Assembly (NCBI RefSeq): GCF_014397025.1
Contig: NZ_JACJUO010000001.1
Location: 2,094,501 to 2,158,500, forward strand
DNA: 64,000 bases
Source: Ochrobactrum sp. Marseille-Q0166
GTDB lineage: Bacteria; Pseudomonadota; Alphaproteobacteria; Rhizobiales; Rhizobiaceae
Reading direction: 5' to 3'
This document shows, piece after piece, positions 1 through 7,832 of the stretch (position 1 is the first letter of the stretch; the number at the start of each line of letters is the position of its first letter). Below the pieces are notes generated by a model, which ran no database searches, was not told where the DNA came from, and saw only the letters and a list, made by a program, of their open reading frames with translations. The translations under genes were made by a program, and so were the position numbers.

Positions 1-42
1 GATTTGGCCGAAGGTTCCTATCTGCCGGAGCAGTATGAATAG
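1..42 (+). CDS. 3' end of a gene, probably replicative DNA helicase DnaB
   Basis: The window opens inside a reading frame that ends at the TAG at 40-42; the last residues read DLAEGSYLPEQYE. This short acidic tail resembles the C-terminus I recall for rhizobial DnaB helicases, and dnaB lies near radA in related genomes. Thirteen residues are too few to identify the gene firmly. Alanine racemase (alr), another common radA neighbour, is an alternative. The stop is 27 bp before radA, so the two may be cotranscribed. Confidence 0.45.
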   Translation, partial: DLAEGSYLPEQYE

Positions 43-69
43 TTTTCCCTATCTCAGCGGGCATGCCTG

Positions 70-1461
70 ATGGCTAAAGCACGCGTTCAGTTCATCTGCC
101 AGAATTGCGGTGCAGTTCACACGCGCTGGGCGGGTAAGTGCGACTCCTGCGGCGAGTGGAATACACTCGTCGAAGAAGGCACCAACAGCGGCATCGGGTC
201 TGGCCCCGGCTCCATGCTTTCCAAGCGTAAGGGCCGCGCTGTTGCTCTCACTTCACTTTCAGGCGAAATCGAAGATGCGCCGCGCATCATTTCCGGCATC
301 AGCGAACTTGATCGCGTTACCGGCGGTGGCTTCGTGCGTGGTTCTGCCATCCTGATTGGCGGCGATCCCGGCATCGGCAAGTCAACGCTTCTGACACAGG
401 CAGCAGCAGCGCTTGCCAATCGCGGGCACCGCATCGTCTATGTATCAGGCGAAGAAGCCGTCGCGCAGATACGTCTTCGGGCGCAACGTCTTGGTGTGGC
501 ATCTTCTTCCGTGGAACTGGCCGCTGAAACCAATGTCGAAGATATTCTTGCGACCGTTTCCGATGGCAAGCGGCCCGATCTCGTCATCATTGATTCGATC
601 CAGACACTCTGGACGGATATGGCAGATTCTGCCCCGGGAACAGTCACCCAAGTGCGCTCATCCGCTCAGGCAATGATCCGCTATGCCAAGCAGACGGGTG
701 CTGCCGTTGTTCTTGTTGGCCACGTTACCAAAGAAGGCCAGATTGCTGGCCCGCGCGTCGTTGAACATATGGTCGATGGCGTTCTCTATTTTGAGGGCGA
801 AGGCGGGCATCAGTATCGCATCCTTCGCACGGTCAAAAACCGTTTCGGACCGACCGACGAAATCGGTGTGTTTGAAATGTCGGATGGCGGATTACGCGAA
901 GTCTCCAACCCATCTGAGCTGTTTCTGGGCGAGCGAAATGCGAAATCGCCGGGTGCTGCTGTTTTTGCGGGGATGGAAGGAACACGCCCGGTTCTGGTGG
1001 AAATACAAGCTCTCGTCTCCCCTTCTTCGCTCGGCACACCGCGCCGCGCTGTTGTTGGTTGGGATGGAAGCCGCCTTGCGATGATCCTGGCCGTTCTCGA
1101 ATCACATTGTGGTGTGCGCTTTGGCCAGCATGATGTCTACCTCAATGTTGCTGGGGGTTATCGGATCAGTGAGCCTGCGGCTGACATCGCAGTGGCTGCG
1201 GCGCTTGTTTCGTCCATTGCAGGTATTGCCCTGCCCGCAGATAGTGTTTATTTCGGCGAAATCAGCCTTTCTGGTGCTGTTCGTGCGGTTTCTCATGCAG
1301 TACAGAGACTGAAGGAAGCTGAAAAGCTCGGTTTCAGGCAGGCAGTCGTTCCCGGTGGAAGCAGCGATCTGTGGAAAGATCGCAACTTCGGCCTCATGGA
1401 AACGACGGCACTCCCTGATCTGGTCGCGCGTATCGCTGCATCAGGCCCGGGTAAAAAATAG
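70..1461 (+). CDS. radA: DNA repair protein RadA
   Basis: RadA is a RecA-like ATPase that helps process recombination intermediates and drives branch migration. The 463-residue protein has the full family layout. An N-terminal C4 zinc finger (Cys10, Cys13, Cys24, Cys27) comes first, then a Walker A motif GGDPGIGKST at 97-106, the RadA-specific KNRFG motif at 256-260, and a C-terminal Lon-protease-like domain. The length is usual for the family. The ATG at 70 is the natural start because the zinc finger follows directly. It is followed on the same strand by cvpA and purF, an order I recall from several rhizobia. Confidence 0.97.
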   Translation: MAKARVQFICQNCGAVHTRWAGKCDSCGEWNTLVEEGTNSGIGSGPGSMLSKRKGRAVALTSLSGEIEDAPRIISGISELDRVTGGGFVRGSAILIGGDPGIGKSTLLTQAAAALANRGHRIVYVSGEEAVAQIRLRAQRLGVASSSVELAAETNVEDILATVSDGKRPDLVIIDSIQTLWTDMADSAPGTVTQVRSSAQAMIRYAKQTGAAVVLVGHVTKEGQIAGPRVVEHMVDGVLYFEGEGGHQYRILRTVKNRFGPTDEIGVFEMSDGGLREVSNPSELFLGERNAKSPGAAVFAGMEGTRPVLVEIQALVSPSSLGTPRRAVVGWDGSRLAMILAVLESHCGVRFGQHDVYLNVAGGYRISEPAADIAVAAALVSSIAGIALPADSVYFGEISLSGAVRAVSHAVQRLKEAEKLGFRQAVVPGGSSDLWKDRNFGLMETTALPDLVARIAASGPGKK

Positions 1462-1608
1462 CATTCATCTGCAATCATGAGATTGCAGACCATTGAATTT
1501 AATGAGACTTAGCAGCGGAAGATTTCGTCAACTTTCCAATGTTATACTCAATCAGGTTTGACTGCCCCGCAGGTGAAAAACGCTGCGCATAAATAAGGAC
1601 AGCCCAGA

Positions 1609-2187
1609 ATGCCGGTTACGCTACTTGATGGAATTCTACTCGGAATAACGTTGGTTTCGGCCGTACTTGCTATGGTTCGCGGTTTCTCACGCGAAGTGCT
1701 TTCACTGGTTTCATGGGCAGCGGCCGCCGCCGCAGCCTATCTCTTTTACCAGCCGGTGCTGCCCTATTTGCAGCCATACATAAACAACGAGACGATCGCC
1801 AAAATCGCAGCCGCCGGCGCAGTTTTTCTGGTGGTACTGATCGTTGTTTCGCTGATCACGATGAAGATCGCTGACTTCATCATCGATAGCCGTATCGGTG
1901 CACTTGATCGCACGCTCGGCTTCCTGTTTGGTGCGGCACGTGGTGTTCTGCTTGTTGTCGTAGCAATGCTGTTCTTCAACTGGCTGGTGCCTGCAGACCA
2001 ACCTGCATGGGTCACAAATGCGAAGTCCAAGCCGATGCTCGACTCCTTTGGCCAGCAGCTCGTTGAACTTCTCCCAGCTGATCCAGAAGCCGCCATCAAA
2101 CAGTTCAAACCGGGTCAGGGTACACAGACACCAGCCGGAACAACGACCGAGCAGCCCGTACCGGACGACACACCGGCTGCAAACTGA
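1609..2187 (+). CDS. cvpA: CvpA family inner-membrane protein
   Basis: CvpA proteins are inner-membrane proteins first named from colicin V production; their role in the envelope is not settled. This 192-residue protein has about four hydrophobic segments in the first 130 residues and then a soluble tail rich in Pro, Thr and Gln. The typical opening (one helix, then a GFSREVLSLVSW-like stretch at about 24-35) is present. An AAGGA ribosome site lies about 10 bp before the ATG. It sits immediately upstream of purF, as in E. coli and many proteobacteria, and a terminator separates the two genes here. Confidence 0.92.
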   Translation: MPVTLLDGILLGITLVSAVLAMVRGFSREVLSLVSWAAAAAAAYLFYQPVLPYLQPYINNETIAKIAAAGAVFLVVLIVVSLITMKIADFIIDSRIGALDRTLGFLFGAARGVLLVVVAMLFFNWLVPADQPAWVTNAKSKPMLDSFGQQLVELLPADPEAAIKQFKPGQGTQTPAGTTTEQPVPDDTPAAN

Positions 2188-2205
2188 TCTTGAACCACCA
2201 TTTTT

Positions 2206-2245
2206 GAAACCGGTATGCGCAACGCTGCCGGTTTCATCTGTTTTT
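2206..2245 (+). terminator. Rho-independent terminator after cvpA
   Basis: An 8-bp perfect stem GAAACCGG / CCGGTTTC (2206-2213 and 2228-2235) has a short inner GCG/CGC pairing in its loop and is followed by ATCTGTTTTT. It lies 18 bp after the cvpA stop, so purF probably has its own promoter in the 120 bp that follow. Confidence 0.75.
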
Positions 2246-2367
2246 AGCCAAAGTCCTATCCTATATCAGCGGCTCAAACGCACATCATGCAAGGGATCGC
2301 TTTTAAAATGAGGTCTTTTGCTGTAAATGTTGCTTTTAATAACCGCAATCGAAAGGTCTTGCGGACC

Positions 2368-3858
2368 ATGTCCCAACAATCGCATGACGAAACTTCCTTT
2401 ATGCTGGACGATGACACGTTGCATGAAGAGTGTGGTGTATTTGGTATTCTCGGCCATGAGGACGCAGCAGCGCTGACAGCGTTTGGTCTGCATGCGTTAC
2501 AGCCCCGTGGACAAGAAGCCGCCGGTATCGTTTCCTATCACAACCGCCGCTTCCATTCGGAACGCCATATGGGACTGGTGGGCGATCACTTTACGGAAGC
2601 GTCAACACTCAACCGGCTACCCGGCGACCGTGCCATCGGGCATGTTCGCTATTCCACAACCGGCGAAACGATCCTGCGTAATGTGCAGCCGCTTTTCGCA
2701 GAGCTGGAAGTTGGTGGCATCGCGATTGCTCACAACGGTAACTTCACCAATGGCATTACACTGCGCAAGCAGCTGATTGCATCTGGCGCAATCTTTCAGG
2801 CAACCTCGGACACCGAAGTTGTCCTGCACATGATTGCCCGTTCGCGTCAGGCTTCGTCGAGTGATCGCTTTGTTGATGCGATCCGTCAGGTTGAAGGCGG
2901 ATATGCCATGCTGGCACTGACCCGCACCAAGCTCATTGCTGCGCGCGATCCGGTCGGTATTCGCCCACTCGTCATGGGTGATCTGGACGGCAAGCCGATC
3001 TTCTGTTCGGAAACCTGCGCTCTCGATATTATCGGCGCGAAATATGTTCGCGACGTCGAGAACGGCGAAGTCATCATCTGCGAGATACAGAAAGATGGCT
3101 CCATTACCACTGATTGCATCAAGGCTGAAAATCCCCAGCCGGAACGGCTCTGCCTGTTCGAATATGTCTATTTTGCGCGTCCTGACTCTGTCGTGGGCGG
3201 ACGCAGTGTTTATGTTTCGCGCAAGAACATGGGCATGGAACTGGCGAAGGAATCGCCAATCGAGGCCGACGTTGTTGTGCCGGTGCCGGACGGCGGCACA
3301 CCTGCGGCGCTCGGCTTCGCACAGGCAAGCGGCATTCCGTTTGAATATGGCATCATCCGCAATCACTATGTCGGCCGTACCTTCATTGAGCCAACCCAGC
3401 AGATCCGCGCGCTTGGCGTGAAGCTCAAGCATTCTGCCAATCGTGCGATGATCGAAGGCAAGCGCGTCGTTCTGGTGGATGATTCCATTGTGCGTGGCAC
3501 CACTTCGGTCAAGATCGTTCAGATGATCCGTGATGCAGGCGCCAAGGAAGTCCATATTCGCGTCGCGAGCCCGATGATTTTTCACCCGGATTTCTACGGT
3601 ATCGACACGCCAGATGGCGATAAACTGCTGGCAAACCAGTATGATAGTCTGGAAGCGATGTGCCGCTATATCGGTGCGGATTCGCTTGAGTTTCTCACCA
3701 TCGACGGACTTTACAAGGCCGTTGGCGGTGAGCCACGTGATCCGAAGGCCCCGGCCTTCACCGATCACTATTTTACGGGTGAATATCCGACCCGACTTCT
3801 CGATCAGGAAGGCGAAAGCAACGTCCACACCTTGTCGCTTCTCGCCTCCAACGGGTGA
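2368..3858 (+). CDS. purF: Amidophosphoribosyltransferase
   Basis: PurF catalyses the first committed step of purine synthesis, making phosphoribosylamine from PRPP and glutamine. With the start at 2368 the protein has 496 residues. A 21-residue propeptide precedes Cys22 (ECGVFGI), the N-terminal nucleophile of the Ntn glutaminase domain, which should be exposed by self-cleavage. The PRPP-binding loop VVLVDDSIVRGTT lies at about 367-379 in the phosphoribosyltransferase half. An upstream in-frame ATG at 2287 is open, but it has no ribosome site and would give an unusually long propeptide. AAAGG at 2352-2356 supports 2368. purD of the same pathway lies at 35.5 kb. Confidence 0.97.
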   Translation: MSQQSHDETSFMLDDDTLHEECGVFGILGHEDAAALTAFGLHALQPRGQEAAGIVSYHNRRFHSERHMGLVGDHFTEASTLNRLPGDRAIGHVRYSTTGETILRNVQPLFAELEVGGIAIAHNGNFTNGITLRKQLIASGAIFQATSDTEVVLHMIARSRQASSSDRFVDAIRQVEGGYAMLALTRTKLIAARDPVGIRPLVMGDLDGKPIFCSETCALDIIGAKYVRDVENGEVIICEIQKDGSITTDCIKAENPQPERLCLFEYVYFARPDSVVGGRSVYVSRKNMGMELAKESPIEADVVVPVPDGGTPAALGFAQASGIPFEYGIIRNHYVGRTFIEPTQQIRALGVKLKHSANRAMIEGKRVVLVDDSIVRGTTSVKIVQMIRDAGAKEVHIRVASPMIFHPDFYGIDTPDGDKLLANQYDSLEAMCRYIGADSLEFLTIDGLYKAVGGEPRDPKAPAFTDHYFTGEYPTRLLDQEGESNVHTLSLLASNG

Positions 3859-3873
3859 TCGACTGTCTTCATG

Positions 3874-3905
3874 CAGGCGGCTCGCGAGGCCGCCTGTTTT
3901 TATTT
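3874..3905 (+). terminator. Rho-independent terminator after purF
   Basis: A perfect 8-bp GC-rich stem CAGGCGGC / GCCGCCTG (3874-3881, 3889-3896) with a 7-nt loop is followed by a T-rich tail (TTTTTATTTATT), 16 bp after the purF stop. Confidence 0.9.
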
Positions 3906-3927
3906 ATTAGACCAAACTGGGGGTAAA

Positions 3928-4668
3928 ATGAGTATCGACCTTACTGGCCGGGTGGCTTTGGTAACGGGCGCTTCACGCGGAATTGGATATTTTCTTTCGC
4001 TCGAACTGGCAAAGCGCGGCGCACATGTGATTGCAGTCGCACGCACTGTTGGCGGTCTGGAAGAACTCGACGACGATATTCGCAAGAATGGTGGAAGCAC
4101 GACGCTTGTGCCACTCGACATCACTGACATGGAGGCGATTGATCGCCTCGGTGGTTCCATTCATGAGCGCTGGGGCAAACTCGACGTTCTGGTCGCGAAT
4201 GCAGGTATTCTAGGTACGATTTCCCCCATCGGCCATGTTGAAGCCAAAGTTTTCGAACAGGTCATGAATGTGAACGTCAAAAGCGTATGGCGCCTGATCC
4301 GCTCCACAGATCCGCTGTTGCGCGCATCGGATGCGGGACGTGCGATTCTGCTTTCTTCAGGTGTTGCGCATAGCTGCCGCGCTTTCTGGGCGCCTTATGC
4401 GGCTTCAAAAGCCGCGGTCGAAGTGATGGGGCGCAGCTGGGCCGAAGAAACAAAGCAGATGAAGCTGAAAGTCAATCTGGTCAATCCGGGGGCAACCCGC
4501 ACGGCAATGCGTGCGAAAGCTATGCCAGGTGAAGATCCTGAAACCCTGCCCACACCACAGTCGGTTGCTGAAAAGATCGTCAAGCTCGCCGATCCGGCCC
4601 TTGAGGTAACGGGTAAGCTGTTTGATGTTCGTCAGGACCGGTTCCTCGATTATCATATGCCTTCTTGA
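3928..4668 (+). CDS. Short-chain dehydrogenase/reductase (SDR)
   Basis: This 246-residue NAD(P)-dependent oxidoreductase has the classical SDR layout. The cofactor motif TGASRGIG is at 13-20, NAG at 91-93, catalytic Ser at 143-144, and YxxxK is Tyr157/Lys161. The substrate cannot be read from sequence. An open frame extends upstream to 3871, but that part overlaps the purF terminator. GGGGG a few bases before the ATG at 3928 supports this start. It lies between purF and an ATPase gene, each set off by a hairpin, so it is probably transcribed alone. Confidence 0.9.
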   Translation: MSIDLTGRVALVTGASRGIGYFLSLELAKRGAHVIAVARTVGGLEELDDDIRKNGGSTTLVPLDITDMEAIDRLGGSIHERWGKLDVLVANAGILGTISPIGHVEAKVFEQVMNVNVKSVWRLIRSTDPLLRASDAGRAILLSSGVAHSCRAFWAPYAASKAAVEVMGRSWAEETKQMKLKVNLVNPGATRTAMRAKAMPGEDPETLPTPQSVAEKIVKLADPALEVTGKLFDVRQDRFLDYHMPS

Positions 4669-4677
4669 TTTTTTCGA

Positions 4678-4713
4678 TCCGGCCTTGCGCGAAGCCAAGG
4701 CCGGACTTATCCT
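4678..4713 (+). terminator. Probable terminator after the SDR gene
   Basis: A perfect 10-bp stem TCCGGCCTTG / CAAGGCCGGA (4678-4687, 4696-4705) lies 9 bp after the SDR stop. The tail is only moderately T-rich (CTTATCCTTTCT), so termination may be incomplete. Confidence 0.6.
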
Positions 4714-4839
4714 TTCTAAATATTCCGCTCCTGCCGACCTTTCCGGCCCATTTTAAAGCGGACCTTCCCCCCTTCACCAGACAAGACCGCTCCTTCGCGC
4801 GCTTATGCACGCGCACACTCCCATTTTACTGGAGGACCA

Positions 4840-5397
4840 ATGTCTCACGACTATCAGCGCTTCATCATTATCAGTGGCGGACCCGGATCAGGCAAAAGCA
4901 CACTCGTCGACGCTCTCGAGAAGCAAGGCTTTGCACGCAGTGTTGAGGCAGGCCGTGCCATTATTCAACAGCAGGTAAAGATCGGCGGAAACGCCCTGCC
5001 ATGGGCCGATCGCGCCTTGTTTGCGGAGCTAATGCTTTCATGGGAGATGCGCTCTTACGATCTTGCCGGCAACAACGAAGGACCGGTGTTCTTTGATCGA
5101 GGCGTGCCTGATGTTATAGGCTATCTCACACTTTGTGGATTGCCGGTGCCTGAACATATTCTCCAAGCAGTCCACACGATTCAATATAATAGAACGGTGT
5201 TTCTTGCTCCGCCATGGGCAGAGATTTTTGGTCAGGACACTGAGCGCAAGCAGGACTTCGATGAAGCGAAACGCACATTTGAAGCGATGGAGCAGACATA
5301 TCAGCAGCTTGGATATGAAATCGCGCTCCTGCCGAAATCAACGGTTCAGGAGCGCGCAAATTTTATTCTCCAAAACTTACCGTCAGGCTTCTTCTGA
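4840..5397 (+). CDS. AAA-type ATPase / predicted small-molecule kinase
   Basis: The 185-residue protein is a single P-loop domain. Walker A is GGPGSGKST at 13-21, and a DRGVPD segment near residue 87 is typical of the family often labelled AAA_28, whose members resemble nucleoside or cofactor kinases. The substrate is unknown. The start is supported by a GGAGG sequence just upstream. Its last 15 bp overlap the 3' end of pssA on the opposite strand, so the two transcripts converge with no space for a terminator. Confidence 0.8.
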   Translation: MSHDYQRFIIISGGPGSGKSTLVDALEKQGFARSVEAGRAIIQQQVKIGGNALPWADRALFAELMLSWEMRSYDLAGNNEGPVFFDRGVPDVIGYLTLCGLPVPEHILQAVHTIQYNRTVFLAPPWAEIFGQDTERKQDFDEAKRTFEAMEQTYQQLGYEIALLPKSTVQERANFILQNLPSGFF

Positions 5398-6219
5398 CGA
5401 CTCGCCTGGGAAAACAGCATTGCGGTCTGCGGCTTCGCGACGATTCCATGCCACCAAGCTGAGTGGCAAAAAGGCCAAATAGGCCAGTGCCGTCAGCGTC
5501 AGCGTGTACCATGTGAAGCTCATCAGGAAGGCCACATAAATAACCACGAGCAAAATCAATGGCATCACAAAATCGCGGCGAATGAGGCTTCCCGCAGATT
5601 TGCCATTGTAGACCGGCAGGCGGCTAACAAGCAAAAACGCAATAGCTACCGTAAATATTGCAACTGCGAAGGCCAGTCCCCTTGTCGGCGTAAGACCAAG
5701 GAAACCCAAATAGACGGGCAACAATACCAGCATGGCACCCGCCGGTGCGGGAACGCCGATAAAGTAGTTACTCTGCCATGGCGGGCGGTTTGGGTCTTCC
5801 AGCATCACATTGAAGCGCGCCAAGCGCAGGCAGCAGGCGATGGCATAGAGAAGCGCCGCAATCCAGCCAAACGAGCGCGCCTGGTCGAGCACGTAGACAT
5901 ACAGCACCAGTGCGGGAGCAACGCCGAAGTTTACGATATCAGCGAGAGAATCCATCTGCTCGCCAAACTTTGACGAACCTTTCATCATGCGCGCAACACG
6001 GCCGTCGACACCATCGAGAAATGCTGCAACGAGCACCATCGCGACTGCGAGTTCGAAACGGTGCTCAAACGCCAAACGAATGCCAGTCAGCCCCGCACAT
6101 ATGGCAAGAACAGTGATGACATTCGGAACAACAATGCGCAGTGGAATCTGCGATAGTCTTGGGCCGCGTGATGAATCCGCGCGGCCATTCGGCTCAAAGG
6201 GTGGGAATGGTGTTTCCAT
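5383..6219 (-). CDS. pssA: CDP-diacylglycerol--serine O-phosphatidyltransferase
   Basis: PssA makes phosphatidylserine from CDP-diacylglycerol and serine in the inner membrane. The 278-residue protein is mostly hydrophobic, with about eight membrane segments. It carries the full CDP-alcohol phosphotransferase signature at 72-94: Asp72-Gly73, Ala76-Arg77, Gly86, Asp90, Asp94. I place the start at 6219, four bases after the psd stop, because upstream codons would lie inside psd. psd and pssA form an operon that supplies phosphatidylethanolamine. Confidence 0.95.
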   Translation of the reverse strand: METPFPPFEPNGRADSSRGPRLSQIPLRIVVPNVITVLAICAGLTGIRLAFEHRFELAVAMVLVAAFLDGVDGRVARMMKGSSKFGEQMDSLADIVNFGVAPALVLYVYVLDQARSFGWIAALLYAIACCLRLARFNVMLEDPNRPPWQSNYFIGVPAPAGAMLVLLPVYLGFLGLTPTRGLAFAVAIFTVAIAFLLVSRLPVYNGKSAGSLIRRDFVMPLILLVVIYVAFLMSFTWYTLTLTALAYLAFLPLSLVAWNRREAADRNAVFPGESSEEA

Positions 6220-6223
6220 CAGC

Positions 6224-6922
6224 TCAGGCGATCCGCACCACAGGTTCTGCGCGTTCGCTGCCAAACTCTGCAAGAACGGTCTCACCGGCCACAGCCGTTT
6301 GCCCCACAGCAACGCGAACCGAAGCCCCGGCTGGCAGATAGACATCAACGCGCGAACCGAAGCGGATTAGCCCGAAGCGTTCACCGACAGAGAGATTATC
6401 GCTTTCGCGCGACCAGCAAACAATGCGGCGTGCAACCAGACCCGCAATCTGCACAACACCGATCTTGCCATTTGCGCTGTCAATCAACACTGAATTGCGT
6501 TCATTATCAGTGCTGGCCTTATCAAGTTCCGCGTTGAGGAACTTACCCGGACGGTGGAAAATCTTTTCGATCTTACCCCGCACAGGCGCACGGTTGATGT
6601 GAACCGAAAATACGTTCATGAACACGGAAACCCGCATCAGCGGCTCTGCACCAAGGTCCAGTTCTGCGGGCGGCACAGCAAGGCCGACGAATGAAACCTT
6701 GCCATCGGCCGGGCTGATCACGAGATCATCGGCAATCGGCGTCACGCGTTCAGGGTCACGGTAGAAATAGATGCACCAGATGGTCAGCACCAGACCGACC
6801 CAGAACAACGGCTCCCACAGCCAGCCCAGAATGAGCGAAACGACGAAAAACGCCGCGATAAACGGATAGCCTTCACGATGGATCGGCACGAAAGTGTTGC
6901 GAATAGTATCAGACAGGCTCAT
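6224..6922 (-). CDS. psd: Phosphatidylserine decarboxylase proenzyme
   Basis: Psd converts phosphatidylserine to phosphatidylethanolamine. The 232-residue protein is of the short (archaeal-type) class, with two N-terminal membrane segments at about 19-55. The self-cleavage site Gly189-Ser190 (RFGSRVDV) generates the pyruvoyl group, and the conserved PADGK and SVHINRAP segments are present. The open frame continues upstream to 6973, but AAAGGA before the ATG at 6922 fits this start. It is directly followed by pssA. Confidence 0.95.
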   Translation of the reverse strand: MSLSDTIRNTFVPIHREGYPFIAAFFVVSLILGWLWEPLFWVGLVLTIWCIYFYRDPERVTPIADDLVISPADGKVSFVGLAVPPAELDLGAEPLMRVSVFMNVFSVHINRAPVRGKIEKIFHRPGKFLNAELDKASTDNERNSVLIDSANGKIGVVQIAGLVARRIVCWSRESDNLSVGERFGLIRFGSRVDVYLPAGASVRVAVGQTAVAGETVLAEFGSERAEPVVRIA

Positions 6923-7031
6923 CGGTTTTCCTTTAAGTTTGCCCGTTTTTACCCCATCCTGTCCGAAATCCAAATTGATTTCGCAAATTATTCACGGCTG
7001 TCAGGGCGCGTGATCCCATCGCGCCTTATGG

Positions 7032-7151
7032 TCAGTAATTTGTATAGCGCGCGAAAATGATAAAGAGCGCAAAGAGGATCACCATGGAGATCACAAAAAC
7101 ACAGGCGATCTTATAGACGCTCCACACCAGCCACAGCGAAAATCTGATCAT
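7032..7151 (-). CDS. 39-residue single-pass membrane protein
   Basis: This short ORF has a strong ribosome site (AAGGGGGG five bases before ATG) and encodes a polar N-terminus plus one long hydrophobic helix (about 13-34) ending in RYTNY. Its start codon overlaps the stop of the 45-residue ORF upstream, suggesting coupled translation. Its helix resembles the N-terminal helix of the 184-residue protein at 7833-8387 (shared W-x-V-Y and C-V). No named family was recognised. It could be a small membrane peptide, an immunity-like factor, or a shortened copy of that larger gene. Confidence 0.55.
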   Translation of the reverse strand: MIRFSLWLVWSVYKIACVFVISMVILFALFIIFARYTNY

Positions 7152-7285
7152 TTGCCCCCCTTATGAAAATACTGGCTTTTCGACTCGTCCGTAAAAACGC
7201 GCGCAACGAAATTTGCTGTCCACTCACCTGTAATTTCGTAAGGCGTCCCACCCAACTCAAATTCCATTCCGATAAAGTTTTCCAT
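7148..7285 (-). CDS. 45-residue hypothetical protein
   Basis: The ORF runs from ATG at 7285 to a TGA that overlaps the next start codon. The product is soluble and mixed in charge, with an aromatic core (YEITGEWTANFVARVF) that looks like a small beta-rich domain. No clear Shine-Dalgarno sequence precedes it, which lowers confidence, but the frame and the coupling to the next ORF argue that it is real. It lies downstream of the Mu F-like gene on the same strand. No function can be assigned. Confidence 0.4.
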   Translation of the reverse strand: MENFIGMEFELGGTPYEITGEWTANFVARVFTDESKSQYFHKGGK

Positions 7286-7354
7286 GTCCAAAGGATATTT
7301 CAAGTCATCTGTGAATTAGAATGTACTTTCGCCACTAATTAAAAGCACAGCACT

Positions 7355-7729
7355 TTACATTTTTACCTCCCCGTTAAAGCGGCAATTATACTTTTCACCG
7401 GGATGGCCAGTAACAGGCCGTTCTTTCCATGAGAATAATTTGCCGTCATTGGCAGCATGTTCGCTGCGCACGCGACCATCACGCTTTGTACGCCAAATAT
7501 AATGTGTGGTGCTCTGCTCCTCAGCACCAACATTCGCTTTGTGTGACACTGCTTGATGATAACGAGTCAGATACCGAAGAAACTTTTCTTCGGTGTGTGA
7601 AGCATCCATAATTTCGTTCCAAACACGAGGAACATTGCCATGTTTGATGTAGTGACTGAAAGCTTGCCGACGGCTTAATTCATTCAACCGCTGTCTGCTC
7701 TTATCGATCTTCGATAAATGTGTGTTCAT
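7355..7729 (-). CDS. Stand-alone phage head-morphogenesis (Mu F / SPP1 gp7) C-terminal-like protein
   Basis: The 124-residue protein has a helical, basic N-terminal half. Its C-terminal motif (about 79-117) has Trp79-Arg-Thr, Arg86/Arg88, His91, DGK, Trp101, GHPG at 108-111 and Cys116-Arg117. From memory this is the signature at the C-terminus of phage minor head proteins of the Mu F/SPP1 gp7 type. Those proteins are several hundred residues long; here the domain stands alone with no capsid, portal or terminase gene nearby. Such domains also occur in phage-linked polymorphic toxins. The ATG at 7729 has GAGAGGG just upstream; a TTG at 7741 is possible but less likely. The function is unknown. 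Confidence 0.6.
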   Translation of the reverse strand: MNTHLSKIDKSRQRLNELSRRQAFSHYIKHGNVPRVWNEIMDASHTEEKFLRYLTRYHQAVSHKANVGAEEQSTTHYIWRTKRDGRVRSEHAANDGKLFSWKERPVTGHPGEKYNCRFNGEVKM

Positions 7730-7732
7730 GAG

Positions 7733-7760
7733 CCCTCTCAAATTACAATTCCTGAGAGGG
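7733..7760 (-). promoter_or_regulatory. Hairpin covering the ribosome site of the Mu F-like gene
   Basis: A perfect 8-bp inverted repeat CCCTCTCA / TGAGAGGG with a 12-nt AT-rich loop lies directly upstream of the ATG at 7729. On the - strand the second arm contains the GAGAGG ribosome site, so folding in RNA would hide it. It could equally be a DNA operator. There is no T-run, so it is not a terminator. Confidence 0.55.
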
Positions 7761-7832
7761 TAACGGCGATAGATCCTAAGGGGATAACTTATTCAAAAAT
7801 TTGTTTCTATCAGGCTCGAAAGTTGTATTTCA

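Noticed and set aside
2617..3828. 403-residue - strand ORF
   Set aside because: Antisense shadow of purF, without ribosome site or domain.
7355..7729. Evidence for a full prophage around the Mu F-like gene
   Set aside because: No integrase, terminase, portal, capsid or tail gene and no attachment-site duplication is seen within 7 kb on either side.
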